From: Lophium mytilinum
Lineage: Eukaryota > Ascomycota > Dothideomycetes > Mytilinidiales > Mytilinidiaceae
Length of the DNA stretch: 64,000 nucleotides
Direction: 5' to 3'
NCBI GenBank assembly: GCA_010093605.1
Contig: MU004196.1
Span: forward strand, 1,193,454-1,257,453
In this document: positions 23,465-34,999 of the stretch, one piece after another
Layout of the letters: every line of letters starts with the position of its first letter
How positions within the stretch are numbered: the stretch's first letter is position 1
The notes under the pieces: generated by a model
Told to the model about the DNA's origin: nothing
Seen by the model: only the letters and a program-made list of their open reading frames with translations
Databases searched by the model: none
Translations under genes and position numbers: made by a program

Positions 23465-23725
23465 TTACGATTTTAGAATAGGTCTAGGGGGTTCTTCCTA
23501 TTGCAACTATATTGTCAGAAGTACATATCAACCCTGTTGCTTTAAAACCCACTTGTAAATTGCATCGTTATCATATATCTTATAGCAGGGTACCTAACTT
23601 ACACTCTAAGAAAACTTGATATTATAGATTTCAATTCCAAGTAAGTCCAGGGGCGTCTACCCATTGCGAACGTACTGTCAAAACTATACATCAGCCCTCC
23701 TAATCTGAGACCTTCTGTAGCATAC
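23465..23725 (+). repeat. 162-bp repeat family, copy 5 (two decayed partial units)
   Basis: TCTAGGGGGTTCTTCCTATT, TACATATCAACCCTG, CATCGTTATCATATATCTTA, TTATAGATTTCAATTCC and AAACTATACATCAGCCCTCC follow the family order. It lies about 40 bp after the TPR-protein stop, in sense. It is AT-richer than arrays 1 and 4, as expected of C-to-T decay (possibly RIP). Confidence 0.8.
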
Positions 23726-24136
23726 CTAGGTAGAGTAGTAGAACTAGTCGTAATTGTTGGACTCTTTAATAAGCCATATAGCTCTAACATAGTTTCCCTC
23801 GAGGGCAGGTTTGAAGTCAATAATTCTTTCATGGTACTAATTCTCTCCAGACCCTAATATTTAAATCATGCAGTTATTAGTGTTAGGCGAGGAGCATCAG
23901 GTTAGGACAGAACCAGGACGACTAGGACGAGATCCGTGCACGAGCTAACGAACTTCGACCCCAACTGCGACCCCAACTTTAGCCTTGCGGCCTCGCGGCT
24001 ATGGTCTGATCGTGAACAATTGCCACCTCCACTCAGGAGCTTGCTTCCCTCCGCATATCATAAGCGCTCTCTCCACAGAGCCTGTCCGTCTTGAACGTGG
24101 AGGTCTGTGTCCTTCTACCCCTCACGACCATGAAGG

Positions 24137-27100
24137 ATGAACCCGCCGTCATTCTCCAGTCCGAGCGAGCGACTGAGTACCTTCTTTTCAGCTCAGCACG
24201 AGGGTAGAGCATATACCGACTTGGAGATTCAGCAAATATCCCATCTTCTCGTTCACCTCCAGGAGTCTTGGAGCAGATATCCTCGCACTTACATCGTACT
24301 GCGCACCATCAGAGAGCTAGCCTTACTGAACCAGCTTATAGACCTGGGCTTCACCGATCACTGGTTCCCCGTCGAGGTCCGGAGCCTTCCTCAAAGCCTC
24401 AGCCCATCTATTCGATCCGCCTTCGTCAAAGCACAATCGTTGGTGCTCACAAAGTCGATAGACCTGGAGAAGGGCGAGTCTGGGCGGCATGGACACTTTA
24501 GCAAGGACGAACCCTTGCCTTTCGAAATAAAAGGGAAGCTTGGAAGCGGAGGATTTTCCCAGGTGGACAGAGTGCTCAGTCTCATCAGCTACAAGGAGTA
24601 TGCCCTCAAGAGGACTCGTCGAAGGGTTGCTTTCGGCAATGACACCCGGGAAGCGTTCAAGCGTTTCAAGGCCGAAGTTGAGATTATCAAATATCTCAAG
24701 CACCGCCATATGATCGAGTTTGTCGGCAGCTATACAGATCCCGTATTTCTCGGCATCCTCATGTCTCCAGTGGCAGACACGGACCTTGCGAAATATCTGA
24801 AAGGAATTGCAAGCTCAACCTTCGCTGGGTTACCACCTGTGGAAGATCTTACGAATCTCCGGTCCTATTTTGGCTGCCTAGCTAATGCTCTTCAATATCT
24901 CCACGAGCAATCAATCAGACACAAGGACATTAAACCCCAGAATATTCTTATTGAAAGTGGCAACGTCCTCTTCACCGATTTCGGGCTGTCGCGAAACTTC
25001 CAAGATGCGACCGGTAGCACGACATCAGGAATGACCTACATGACACCGCGATACTCTGCTCCCGAAGTAGCTGCTTATGATGCGCGCAATACGTCTGCCG
25101 ACATCTGGTCTCTCGGCTGCGTCTTCTTAGAGATGACGTTGACTCTCAAAGGGCTCGATTTAAGTTACATGAACGAATTTTTTGAAAGCACTGGATCTCG
25201 CGATCCTTACGTTAATTGCAACCCGGAAGCAACTGCCAAGTTGATTGCGCAGCTTTCAGTTACCGAACCACTCCTTGATAACGAACCACTAGATTGGATC
25301 AAGAGTATGCTTATTCGAGATCGCCACCTACGGCCAACTGCAGCACAAGTCTTTACTTCTATCGTTGATCGACATCACTTCAATGGCCTAAGCACTACGT
25401 TCTGCGGAATATGTTGTCTTGCTACCGACGAGTCGGATTCTCACGACAGTCTATACGAAGAGTTCAATACAGATTCGAACGGAACGGGAAGTAGCTTTCC
25501 AGCTATCAGCTCTCACAGTGCAGAGGAGACGGTGCAACCTTCAACCTATCAACAAGGCCCAGCATCTAATTCCCGTCAAAAAGAGCACAAACGGTCAAGC
25601 ACTATCAGTGAAATGCTTGGAAACGAATCCCTATTCAGCCGCAAGCCGGCCGCTAAGGACCAAGGTCATGAGGAGCAACAGTCTTCATACCCTCCGTCTA
25701 GTGGATTTACAGATGCCGTTCTACGTACCTTGAACGAAGCTCCTACCAAAGAGCCAGATGGCGTGAAAGTCGACCCTCAGTCAACTTCTCTAAAGAGTAA
25801 AGAAGAGCATAATGATCCATCTCCTTTCACAGCGATATCGACTCCACCACCACCGGGCAATATGCCCCCTTCCCCACCCTTGAATGAGAAGACCCCGGAC
25901 GCTAAGTCTACTTTTACGAGCGAAGTATCCTCAAAACGGCCTTCCATACCTCTGCAGCTGAATACTGACGAATCTGGCCACGATCAAGAGAGTGACAAAT
26001 TAAGGGAAGAGACTATTAGCGGTATGAGACCGCCCAGAGAAGCATTGCCCTTGCCAAGTGAATTTGACAGCTATTGGGCTGACTTCGCTGCCAATACGCA
26101 CCCACAAGAGAAGAAAAGGGAGTGTGCAATATGCGCAGAAAGCTGTCCGATTCCGGATCTGCCCTCTCTCATGAATTGTGAGCACGAGCCACAGGTTTGT
26201 AGCGATTGTTACCAACGCTGGATTGCTTCGGAACTAAACAGCAAGAGTTGGAAAGAGATCAAATGCCCAGAAGAGGGTTGCAAACAGATATTATGCCACG
26301 CGGAGGTGCAAGAGTATGCTACATCGGAAGTATACGCGAAGTGAGCATCATTCCCATCCCTTTATGACTTTGCTCGATTCTGATGGCATCTTCTAGATTC
26401 GACGCTCTCTCCGCCCGCGAAGCACTTAACAAGTTATCCAAGGTCGACCCTGATACTGGTGCGGATAACATGATGTCGGCATTTCTGCGAACCCGCACTC
26501 CGTCGCCGCCCGGTGGATACAAAAGCACTATTGTTAGATCAACATCTAATGCTAGTGCTAGCGCCGACAGTGTCAGAAAATTTGGAGGCATCAGGAGGAA
26601 TGTGTCTGTCTCATCAAAGTTTTCATCACGCCCATCTAGTCCGGTGGCGTCCTCGTTCGCCACGCCGTCGGCACCACCTGCAATTCACAGGAGTAACACT
26701 GTTCCATCAAAACGATCTCCTGCCAACAATCTCTTCAGCCGGAATCAGCAAGCCTCAGTACCTGCACCAGTACTGGTGCAATCGGTGGCAACTCAGCGGC
26801 CGCCAGAGACAGCCGAAGAAACACCGTCGCCTGATAGAGCATTTCAAACTGTCAAAGTGCCGAGAAAACCAGTCAAGCGCTATCAATTGAGTGATACACT
26901 GGATGAGGGTAGAAACACTTATTACGACAACTGGGAGTTGGAGAGCCGCTATCGATTAAGTGATTCGAAGGGGAGCAGTAGTGGCATGCTCCAGTACACC
27001 GAATTGGAGAGCCCAAGCCAATCTCAATGGACTCTTCCCGTTGTATCGAACCCCACTTCGTCGGCCTCGGATGTAAATCCTTTCTCCGAACCCAAGAGCT

Positions 27101-28033
27101 CTAAACCGAAGAGTAAGAAGAAAGACAACCGCCTGCTTCGACTTTTTTCCCCCAAGCCTAGGGGCGAAAAGCCCGTGTCTCCACAGCAAACTCCGGAAAC
27201 ACCTCGTCGCGATCTTGCATCATGGTGGAAAACTTTTGAGAAAAGACCTGACGCTAAAAGTACCGAGGGAAGGGTGTTTGGGGTCCCTCTGAGGACAATG
27301 ATTCCTTATGCCAACGTGGCTATCTCACTATGTAACGAAGACGGGGAGAGCTTCATTTACGGCTACGTTCCTATAGTTCTTGCAAAGTGTGGGGTGTTTC
27401 TCAAGGAGAAAGGTATATACCCTCTCTGACAACTCCCACTCACATTGCTAATTCGTTGCTCTAGCCACAGATGTAGAGGGCATATTCGTCACGCCTGGTT
27501 CGCCTAAGCGCATTGCAGAGCTGAAAGTTATATTTGACAGTCCAGACAGGTATGGAAAAGGCCTCGACTGGACCGGGTACACTATCCACGATGCCGTTGG
27601 TATACTCATCCTCTTTCTGCAATGTCTGCCGGAACCTGTTGTTCCGTACGATCTGTACGACGCCTTCGCCGCGGTGGATATCTACGAGAAAGAGGATATC
27701 AGTAAGCTCGTGAAGGAGTACCAGTCGCTTGTCAAGCAGCTTCCCCCCTTGAATAGGCAGCTGCTCTTGTATCTGCTGGACTTCTTTGCGGTTTTCGCAT
27801 CTAAGAGCGAGCTGAATGGGGCGACTAGCGATGTCTTAGCATCGATTTTTCACACCAACATCCTTCGGAGGTACAACTCGCTTGACGAGGACATCGCACC
27901 GGAGGATTTGATATTCAGCAAGGAAACTCTCGTGTTTCTTATCGAGAACCAAGACCACTTCCTCATCGGAATGGAATCATCCTCGGACACTGCTGAAGAT
28001 AGCGGAACCACGCCCAAAGAAGTGCCGGACTGA
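24137..28033 (+). CDS. Chimeric Ser/Thr kinase - RBR RING1 - RhoGAP (degenerate GAP) protein
   Basis: Best single model: 24137-26340, 26397-27412, 27465-28033 (1262 aa). The kinase spans about 130-420: GSGGFSQVDRV, Lys158, RHKDIKPQNIL with Asp264, DFG 281-283, SAPEVA. A Ser/Pro-rich linker leads to an RBR-type RING1 near 663-720 (ECAICAESC, MNCEHEPQVCSDCYQRW, KCPEEGCKQILC). A 56-nt intron (GTGAGC...CTAG) joins VYAK to FDALSAREALNKL, which reads as the usual RING1-IBR linker; IBR and RING2 are absent. After 300 disordered residues comes a Sac7-like RhoGAP (VFGVPL, NVAISLCNEDGESFIYGYVP, RYGKGLDWTGYTIHDA, LPPLNRQLLLYLLD), but GIFRLSG is GIFVTPG: the arginine finger is Val (about 1082). Alternative: two genes, kinase-RING ending at 26343 and GAP starting at 26383. 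Confidence 0.72.
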
Positions 28034-28554
28034 GAGACCAGGATCGTTTGTCTATCATGACCGATGCGCTGAAGATCTCGTCTTGAGATCTCTCGGAGAC
28101 AGAGCCTCCTCATTATTCTCGCTGAAGATGGAATCCGAAGAGCACGCTCGGACGACGTCAAGAGTATGAAACAGCAATTCGTATATATCGTGTGCGGAAC
28201 TACTACGCTACCATCCCTACGAAATACCACCTTCACCGATATCACAAGCGGCGGTTCCGACGGCAACCCCGTCGATTTCGGTGTCCGGCTTCGATGTCAA
28301 AGTCGAATTTGTGAAAGAAATTTAGTGGCAAGAGGATAACTGGAACGTAGGAGATAATAAAAAGAGCGTCGTTGTGTATAGTAGGCATCAAAACCATGGA
28401 ATAGTATATAATGGCAGTTCCATACATCATGTGTACAAACTCCTAGTCACGTGCTCCCTTTTCTGTGTTCACCGTGAATGCAGGCGACTACTCCTTCGAC
28501 GAAGATGCAAGTTCAGATATCGGACACAATCAATTCTGTAACTTCTAGTAACTA
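28034..28554. other. Intergenic, nothing recognised
   Basis: 3' flank of the kinase-RhoGAP gene before the 178-bp tandem repeat. No coding or RNA signal seen. Confidence 0.4.
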
Positions 28555-29345
28555 GCCCTCGTCCACGTAGCGCTTACCGCTCGTGCCCTCTGCGTCTACC
28601 AAAATCGATTCTACGCGGTCAAACCTGTAAATACTTGCAACAAAAGTGGACAAAGCCTCTGCGGAAGTGCCTCGGCTTGCTTGCTTGCCTATAGAGTCGT
28701 GGGCCTGATTTTAATGGGTTGTTTTAGAGGTAAGAAGGGACTACAGCGCGGTCACGCTGCGTACCCCTCCGCGTCTATCAAAATCGATTTCATGCGGTCA
28801 AATCTGTAAATCTTTGTAACAAATCAGGACAATGCGTGTATATAAGCACCTCAGCGTGTTCTAACATGCATAGAGATAGACACATGATTTGAAGTCGACA
28901 GTTGGGAGATGAAACAGGACTACGAAAAGCTCACGCCGCGTACCCTCTACGTTCACCAAAATCGAACTTCCGCGGTTAGATTTGTTGATTCTTGTACTAA
29001 AAAAGGCTGTTGCGTGGGCAGAGGCGCCTCGGCGTGCTTTTGAAACACTGGGGATATAGGCTGGTTTTGGATCGATGCTTGTCGAATCAAAACGAAGTAC
29101 ACTATAGCCACGCGGCGTACCTCCCCCTCTCTCAATTTCAATCTCACACGGTTAATTCCGTAAAACTTTGTAACAAAATGTACCTTTTCCTGGCCTGAAG
29201 CCACTCAGCGTGTTTTCCTAACCCTACAAACATGAGCCCGATTTCGTATCGATACTTAGCGGATAGGAAGGGACTACGAAGGGTGCACGCCGCGTCTACG
29301 AAACTCAGAGTCATGCGGTTTATTCGGTTACTTCTTGCAACTACG
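28555..29345. repeat. Degenerate tandem repeat, period about 178 bp, about 4.5 units
   Basis: A landmark (GCGTCTACCAAAATCGATT and variants, followed by GCGGTCAAA/GCGGTTAGA) recurs at 28592, 28771, 28949, 29126 and 29292, spacings 179, 178, 177 and 166. Other parts of the unit also recur in order: TTGCAACAAAAGT / TTGTAACAAATCAG, GCCTCGGCGTGCTTT / CTCAGCGTGTTCT, and GGAAGGGACTACGAAG. Units are roughly 60-75 percent alike by eye. No protein frame spans them. Confidence 0.85.
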
Positions 29346-29454
29346 CTGGGTGGTTCTTGGTGGGAGGACTTCAAAGAAATGTAAAGGGATCCAAAGAGGT
29401 CGGGTTCATGGTCTGAGTTATGAGACATGTCAATAATAAGCTAAAAGCGAGTTC

Positions 29455-29600
29455 AGATCCCACGGACTGGCTCCCGGTTATACGTCTTAACAGTGCCAAA
29501 ACGGACCTAATTCCAAGGTCTGATTTCAAAGGCATGCCAATAACGTGCCAAAATGTAATTCAAATTGCACAGACTGGCTCCCGTTAGTACATCTCAACGC
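29455..29600. repeat. Dispersed repeat 3 (two diverged units), related to 43975-44170
   Basis: CACGGACTGGCTCCC at 29461 recurs as CACAGACTGGCTCCC at 29568, each followed by TTA-TACGTCTTAACAGTGCC or GTACATCTCAACGCTGGC. The reverse complement, GGGAGCCAGTCCGTG with ATGTATAA before it, is at about 44000-44022, so the family is dispersed. Confidence 0.75.
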
Positions 29601-29720
29601 TGGCAAATTTGACTCAGTCCTCAGATCCAATGCAGAGTCTCCTATCTATCAGCATATTAAACGTATTTGAAACCACAGCAGTCTCAACATTAGTGAATTT
29701 CGTACAGTATTCTACATGCC

Positions 29721-31875
29721 TCAAACAAAATCAAAGGTATCTCCATTGGTGTCTTTCAGCATCCCCGCCACCCGCTTTGATCCAACGACCCTCTCAAGCC
29801 TAAACCCATCCCACTTCGAGAAAATGACTCTCACAGCAGCCTCAGAAGCATCGATCTTCCCTTCTGAAATGGTAGTACCCAGATACCCGCTGACAAGCTC
29901 CTGGTAGAATATGGGATTCTCAGGCAACGCGTACATGATCACCCGCTTCACGCCCCTGACCTGGTATCTTCGGAAATGATGCGCGCGACCGGTGTACAGA
30001 AGCACGGAGTGTCGACCGGTCAGGAAATGCGAGCGTGCGCGGCGAACGTCGGGGACGTTGACGTACTCGGATATAGCGCCAAAGGAGATATTCTGCGTGG
30101 CTGTTGAGTTGGCGAAGTAGTTCCGGATGCGGACGAAGTCGAGGTATGAAGGTATGAAGATGACTATTCCTTGAGCACCATCTGGGGGCTTGGGGTATTT
30201 AGTCAAAGCGGGTACGATGGTGCTGGTGAAGAATTTGAATCGCGCATCTGGGTCGTTGGCGGCAGATGGAGAGTCATAGCGCGAGAAAGTTTGTTTGATC
30301 TGGAGACCAATAGTGGTGATGGCGCCATCATAACTGGGGCTGTACTTCATCCTTCCGGCGACATTTCGCATGTGTTTGGAGAACAGGCTGTTGAGTTCTG
30401 GAGTTAGATAAGCAGATAGGACGATCGTTTGGCGTATATGTGCTGCTGTTCCTTCGTCGAGGTACCACTTGCGGACTCGGCTGATATCGCAACCGTGGAG
30501 GTCTTTCGGTCGTAGGTTGAGCTCGTCGAAGACGTACTCCACATGCTCCCAGTTTTGCATAAGCATAGCATCCGCTTGATCTGCGATGACAACCTCAATA
30601 GAACTAAGGAAGTCGGAGTCTTTCTGTTTTGGCCCTCCATTTTCAATGGCCCTTCGTAGTCCTAGGGGGCTGGCAAATATGATGTCGGAATTGTAAAACT
30701 TCGAGAAGAACTTTGCAGTCTTCCGAGTAAATTTCATTCCGATACGGAACTCGTTATCATCGTTCCCCTCGAAGAGTTCCCTGAAATCTTCTGGCTTGTC
30801 GTCTGAGAATTTCTCTTCAGTTTGGGAGTATTCGTCCACGAAGCGCTTCTTGTTCTCTTGCTGCTCGATTTCGCACAAGGATATAATAGTCTCAACGTAT
30901 CTTACGCAAGCTTGTCTAGTTTCTACGAGTATGAGTACTTTAGGGCGAGTGAAGCCTTGATCACGACATTCTAGTTCCTCGTCTTTGACTAGGCGGGCGT
31001 TGTTCTTCACGACTCGATCTCGGGTCTTGAAGATATGATTTAACGCATGTAGGCAGGTGATTTGACGGAGGCGGGTGGCATTGCGTACAGTCCTGGCTCC
31101 GAACAAGAGGTCCTGGTAGTCAAATATATGCGGGACGAGGTCTCGTTCGAGGGCATTGAAGTCCGAGAGAACTTCTAGAGCCGGTGTTTGAAGCTTCTGC
31201 TTCAGTTTCAGATCTTTCGGTGACCGTATTCTGTGCTTGGAAGGGACTTGTTCCGTTCCAGGAAAGGATATCAAGCACTTTGCAAAATCTGCTGCTGCTG
31301 CCTTTCGGGTAGGCCATAGGTTTTCGTTGATGGCCTTCAATCGTAGTGACAGTTCATTATCATCTGGGTTCGCGAAGTGTGCCTCGAAGGGATCCTCGTC
31401 GTCCTCATCCGAGTCTTCGTCGATGATAGCTTCCACCTCCTCTTCCTCCTCTTCGCCAGTCTCAGACTCAGACACGACTTCTTCTGAGGCTTCTCGGATA
31501 TCTTCCTCCTGACGTGACTCATCCCCAAGTTTCCTTCTCTTATTCCGGTGCTTTCCCTGCTTAGTCGAGTCCTGGAAAGATTGGAGCAGGGCGCTGTAGG
31601 GTTTCACGACAGTCTCGGTTTCTTCTTCTTCTGAAGACTCCTCCTCTTCACTAGAATGTGTGTCTAGGATCCCGCCATCTGAATCGGACCCGTCTCTGTT
31701 AATGTTAGCATGTAAATTAGCAATGCGTAAGAATCACTGACTCCACCGGATCTTCAATTCTAGCTTTGGTGAACGTATCTCTCCGCCCACCTCTACCACG
31801 ACCTCCGCGACCACGTCCTCTGCCTCTGGGAGCTCCGCTGCCTCTAGAGCCTCCTCTTCCGCGAAAAGGTGCCAT
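29721..31875 (-). CDS. UTP25: U3 snoRNP-associated protein Utp25 (DEAD-like, SSU processome)
   Basis: Two exons, 31875-31742 and 31695-29721 (702 aa), intron 46 nt (GTCAGT...AACAG). The N-terminus is an RGG box (MAPFRGRGGSRGSGAPRGRG) followed by long acidic Ser/Glu runs, then the UTP25 fold: NALERDLVPHIFDYQDLLFG, RPKVLILVETRQACVRYVE, DIIFASPLGLRRAIE, VVIADQADAMLMQNWEHVEY, RQTIVLSAYLTPELNSLFSK, VLLYTGRAHHFRRYQVRGVK, ENPIFYQELV. This helicase-like protein lacks classical Walker/DEAD residues and works in 18S pre-rRNA processing in the nucleolus. It is divergent from eIF3f with 219 bp between starts. Confidence 0.93.
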
Positions 31876-32094
31876 AATGTTGTTTTGACGTCGAACGCAG
31901 AGGCCGAACTTTTTCTTTACTAGCAACGAAAGCGGTGAGGTTTGGTGGGGCAGAACTTTGAATTTGGAAAATTGGCGAAGCACAACCAACACCAAAGGAA
32001 TATCACGGCCCATTCCTTTGACCTCGACTGCACGCCCTCCTCCACCACCTCCCACCTCCACTCAGCGCCCTCACATCCGCACGCGCCGCCCACC
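31876..32094. promoter_or_regulatory. Compact bidirectional promoter, UTP25 / eIF3f
   Basis: 219 bp between outward-facing starts of a ribosome-biogenesis gene and a translation-initiation gene. Coordinated growth-regulated expression is inferred from the arrangement. Confidence 0.6.
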
Positions 32095-33261
32095 ATGGGA
32101 GACACCGAATCCTTCCTCCACCTCGCCCGCCCGCTCGGCCCAGCGCCCGTAGGAGCGCAGCCCTCGACAGCCCCACTAAGCGTCGTGATACAACCACAAG
32201 TACAATGCCCCCTCCACCCTTCCTACACACGTACTCATAGCATACCCAGGCCGTCTTCTCCATCCTCGACCACTCCCTCCGCCGGCCCGCCGACCAAGAC
32301 CGCGTCATCGGCACGCTCCTCGGCACGCGCACCGAAGACGGCACCGAAGTCGAGATCCGCAACTGCTATGCCGTGCCGCACACCGAGACAGCCGAGCAGG
32401 TCGAGGTCGACATGGACTACCAGAAGCAGATGCTGGCGCTGCACCTACGCGCCAACCCGCGCGAGGTGCTCGTCGGCTGGTACGCCACCAGCTCCGAGCT
32501 CAACACCTTCTCTGCCCTGATCCAGAACTTCTACTCGCAGCAGGGCGACGGCACGTTCCCGCACCCGGCCGTGCATCTGACCGTCAGCACGGTGCCCGGC
32601 AAGGACATCGAGGCGCGGACGTACATCAGCGCGCCGATTGGGGTGACCGCGGAGCGTGCGGCGGATAGCTGTTTGTTCATTCCTGTGCCGCACGAGATCA
32701 AGTACGGCGAGGCGGAGAAGAGCGGGCTGGAGCTCATCTCAGGCGCCAAGGACCGCGAGGACCGCTCGCAGGGGATCTTAACGGATATCGAGGCGCTGGA
32801 GCGTGCGGTGCAGCATGTGCTGGATATGCTGGAGCGCGTCTCGAATTACGTGAATAATGTGCTGGATGAGGAGGCGACGCCGAGCTCGGCCCTGGGCCAG
32901 TTCTTGATGAATGCTTTGAGTTTGGCGCCGAAGGTGGATCCGCAGGATATTGAGAGGGATTTGTATGTCTTGGAATTATACTTTATGCACGCATTTTTGG
33001 CTAACATATCACAGCAACAACCACATCCAGGACGTCCTAGTTGTTTCCTACCTCGCCAACACAATCCGCACCCAAATCGACCTTTCCAACCGCCTCGCAA
33101 CAGCCGCCCTCACCATGGGCACCGGTGATCCACTGGGCGGTGCTGCCGGCGACGGCGAGCGAAAGGAGGGTGGCGGCGGCAGGGGACGAGGAGGAAGGGG
33201 GCGTGGTGGTGGAAACCGGGGCGACCGGAACAACAACAGGGACAGAGACAACGAGCAGTAG
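32095..33261 (+). CDS. Eukaryotic translation initiation factor 3 subunit F
   Basis: Three exons: 32095-32199, 32250-32962, 33015-33261 (354 aa). ACCATGG gives a good start context. The MPN domain is clear: [70 protein letters not shown]. As in eIF3f, the JAMM metal-binding set is incomplete. The C-terminal helical part ([20 protein letters not shown]) is rebuilt by splicing, and the protein ends in a Gly/Arg-rich tail ([17 protein letters not shown]). It is a cytosolic subunit of the eIF3 complex. Confidence 0.95.
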
Positions 33262-33924
33262 ACCGTGTCCGTCTTCCCTGAATTCAAACCTCCCAATCTT
33301 GGCTTGTGGGCTCTTAGTGTGATTGCATTTCTTGTGCGGCAAAAAGGGCGTTTGGTTGGTCTGTCTCTGTCCAGGATTGGAGGCTGGCATGGGATGTGGG
33401 CTTGATCGATCGATAGAACCATGATGATGAGCATGGATGGGATTACAGATTTGATCTGTATTATGTGGCAACCTTATGAGCCACGCTGAGCATGCAAAAC
33501 TCGTCTTTTGCGGTCATGTGTACAATTATGTGCCACTGCTTGGAGTGCTTCAACAAGTTTCGAGATAGCCCAAAGCTAACAGGTTTTACCTCTTTTACAT
33601 TTCAAAAGATGTCTTGAAGCACCCCAAACAGCGGCAGGCAAGTGTATAGGAGGCAGAGTGCGGCGTGAGTGTGCTACCTTTTTCATACTCCGCGTGTGAA
33701 CTCCACCTGTCCGCTAGGACGAGAGAAAAGAAATAGAAAAGACATACACTTCCATCCCATTTGATTGACCGCATGCTAAAGCTTTCTGGCTTCCGCCGCT
33801 CTCCTGCTTTCGCTATAATTCGACGCCAGACTCCTGCCATGCCCGCTCGAATAACCTCGATATAAAACCAACAGCAAACTGAATCGTACACTCCTATCCC
33901 GCCTCACCCCCCTCCCCATCCCCC
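33262..33924. other. Intergenic between convergent eIF3f and TAF13 genes, nothing recognised
   Basis: 663 bp holding both 3'UTRs. Only short unsupported frames. Confidence 0.4.
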
Positions 33925-34528
33925 TCACTTCCCCCTCCTCCCCCCTGCCACACTCCCCTCCCCAACCTTCCTCTTCTTCTTCCTCCCCTTCCCTTTCCCC
34001 CCATCCACCCCACTAACCCCACTCACCGCACTCTCCCCATCCCCCACGGCCTCCTCCTCCTCCCCCGCCCGCTTCTTCGCCCCCTTCTTCTCCTCCCCCT
34101 TCGGCCCCCCCTTCACCACCGCCCCCTCATCCGTATTAAACGCCTTCCGCTGCGCCTTCATCTCCTTATCCTTCGCAATCAGCTCGCTGATCCGGCCCAA
34201 CTTCGCCGCATCCCGCCGCAGCATGAATTTGAAGTCGTCGACTTTGATCTTCGCGCGCCGCGAGTGTTGGGCGGCGGCGGCGGCTTCGTGGCAGGATTCG
34301 ATGATGAAGTCGGTGATGATTTCGTCGAGGACGGTGATGGTGGTGGGGAGGGGGGGGATGGCGTCGCCGAAGGCGATGAGGTAGGCTTCTACTGTTGGAG
34401 CGGGGGGTTAGTTGGGGCGTAATGGCGAGGGGGGAATTGTTGCAGTGGAACGAAGGTAGTGGAGGCGTACGGTCGGTTGTAGGGAACTGCTGGCCTTTCT
34501 GGCGCAGGCGCATCCGCGGTTCTGTCAT
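33925..34528 (-). CDS. TAF13: TFIID subunit TAF13 (histone fold)
   Basis: Two exons, 34528-34471 and 34391-33925 (174 aa); the 79-nt intron (GTACGC...AACAG) rebuilds TTDLEAYLIAFGD. The histone fold runs through TVLDEIITDFIIESCHEAA, HSRRAKIKVDDFKFMLRRD and KLGRISELIAKDKE, as in TAF13, which pairs with TAF11. The C-terminus is a long Lys/Glu/Gly-rich tail (GKGKGRKKKRKVGEG) encoded by an almost pure purine strand. Confidence 0.92.
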
Positions 34529-34999
34529 TCTGCTATGGAAAGCGGGTGTGGTATCGGCCTCGCGATCGGGTTTGCTGCACAGAGGTTCGCGACGTCCGGG
34601 GGTGGCGGGCTTGGAGCGCTGGTGGTGGTGAGGGAGTTGGTTGCGGCGAGTGAATGGGTCGGCGCAGCTAGCCGGGAGGTGTCGCGAACCTGCGCGAAGT
34701 CGAAGGGAAAGCGTGGGATCTAGACGATGACCTCGAGTTTTGGGCTATTGGGAAGCGCGTTGAAGCACTCCAAGCATTGGCGGGCTGGTGTACACACGAC
34801 CGCAAAAGCTGAGGTCGCGATCGCCGTCATCCGCAGATCTCGGCGCGCACGTTTCTCCACCCCCGACCCGTTCACGGCTTTGACACCTCTCCCAACTTTC
34901 CCCAACCTCACTGATCCGATTCGCGAATAAACAACCCCCAAACTTCGCAACCTATAACCTCTGAAGCACCCCGAAATCCTACCCTCAAACAACCTCACA
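34529..34999. promoter_or_regulatory. Divergent promoter region, TAF13 / KSH1
   Basis: 471 bp between outward-facing starts. A frame on the minus strand covering it is a shadow without family features. Confidence 0.5.
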
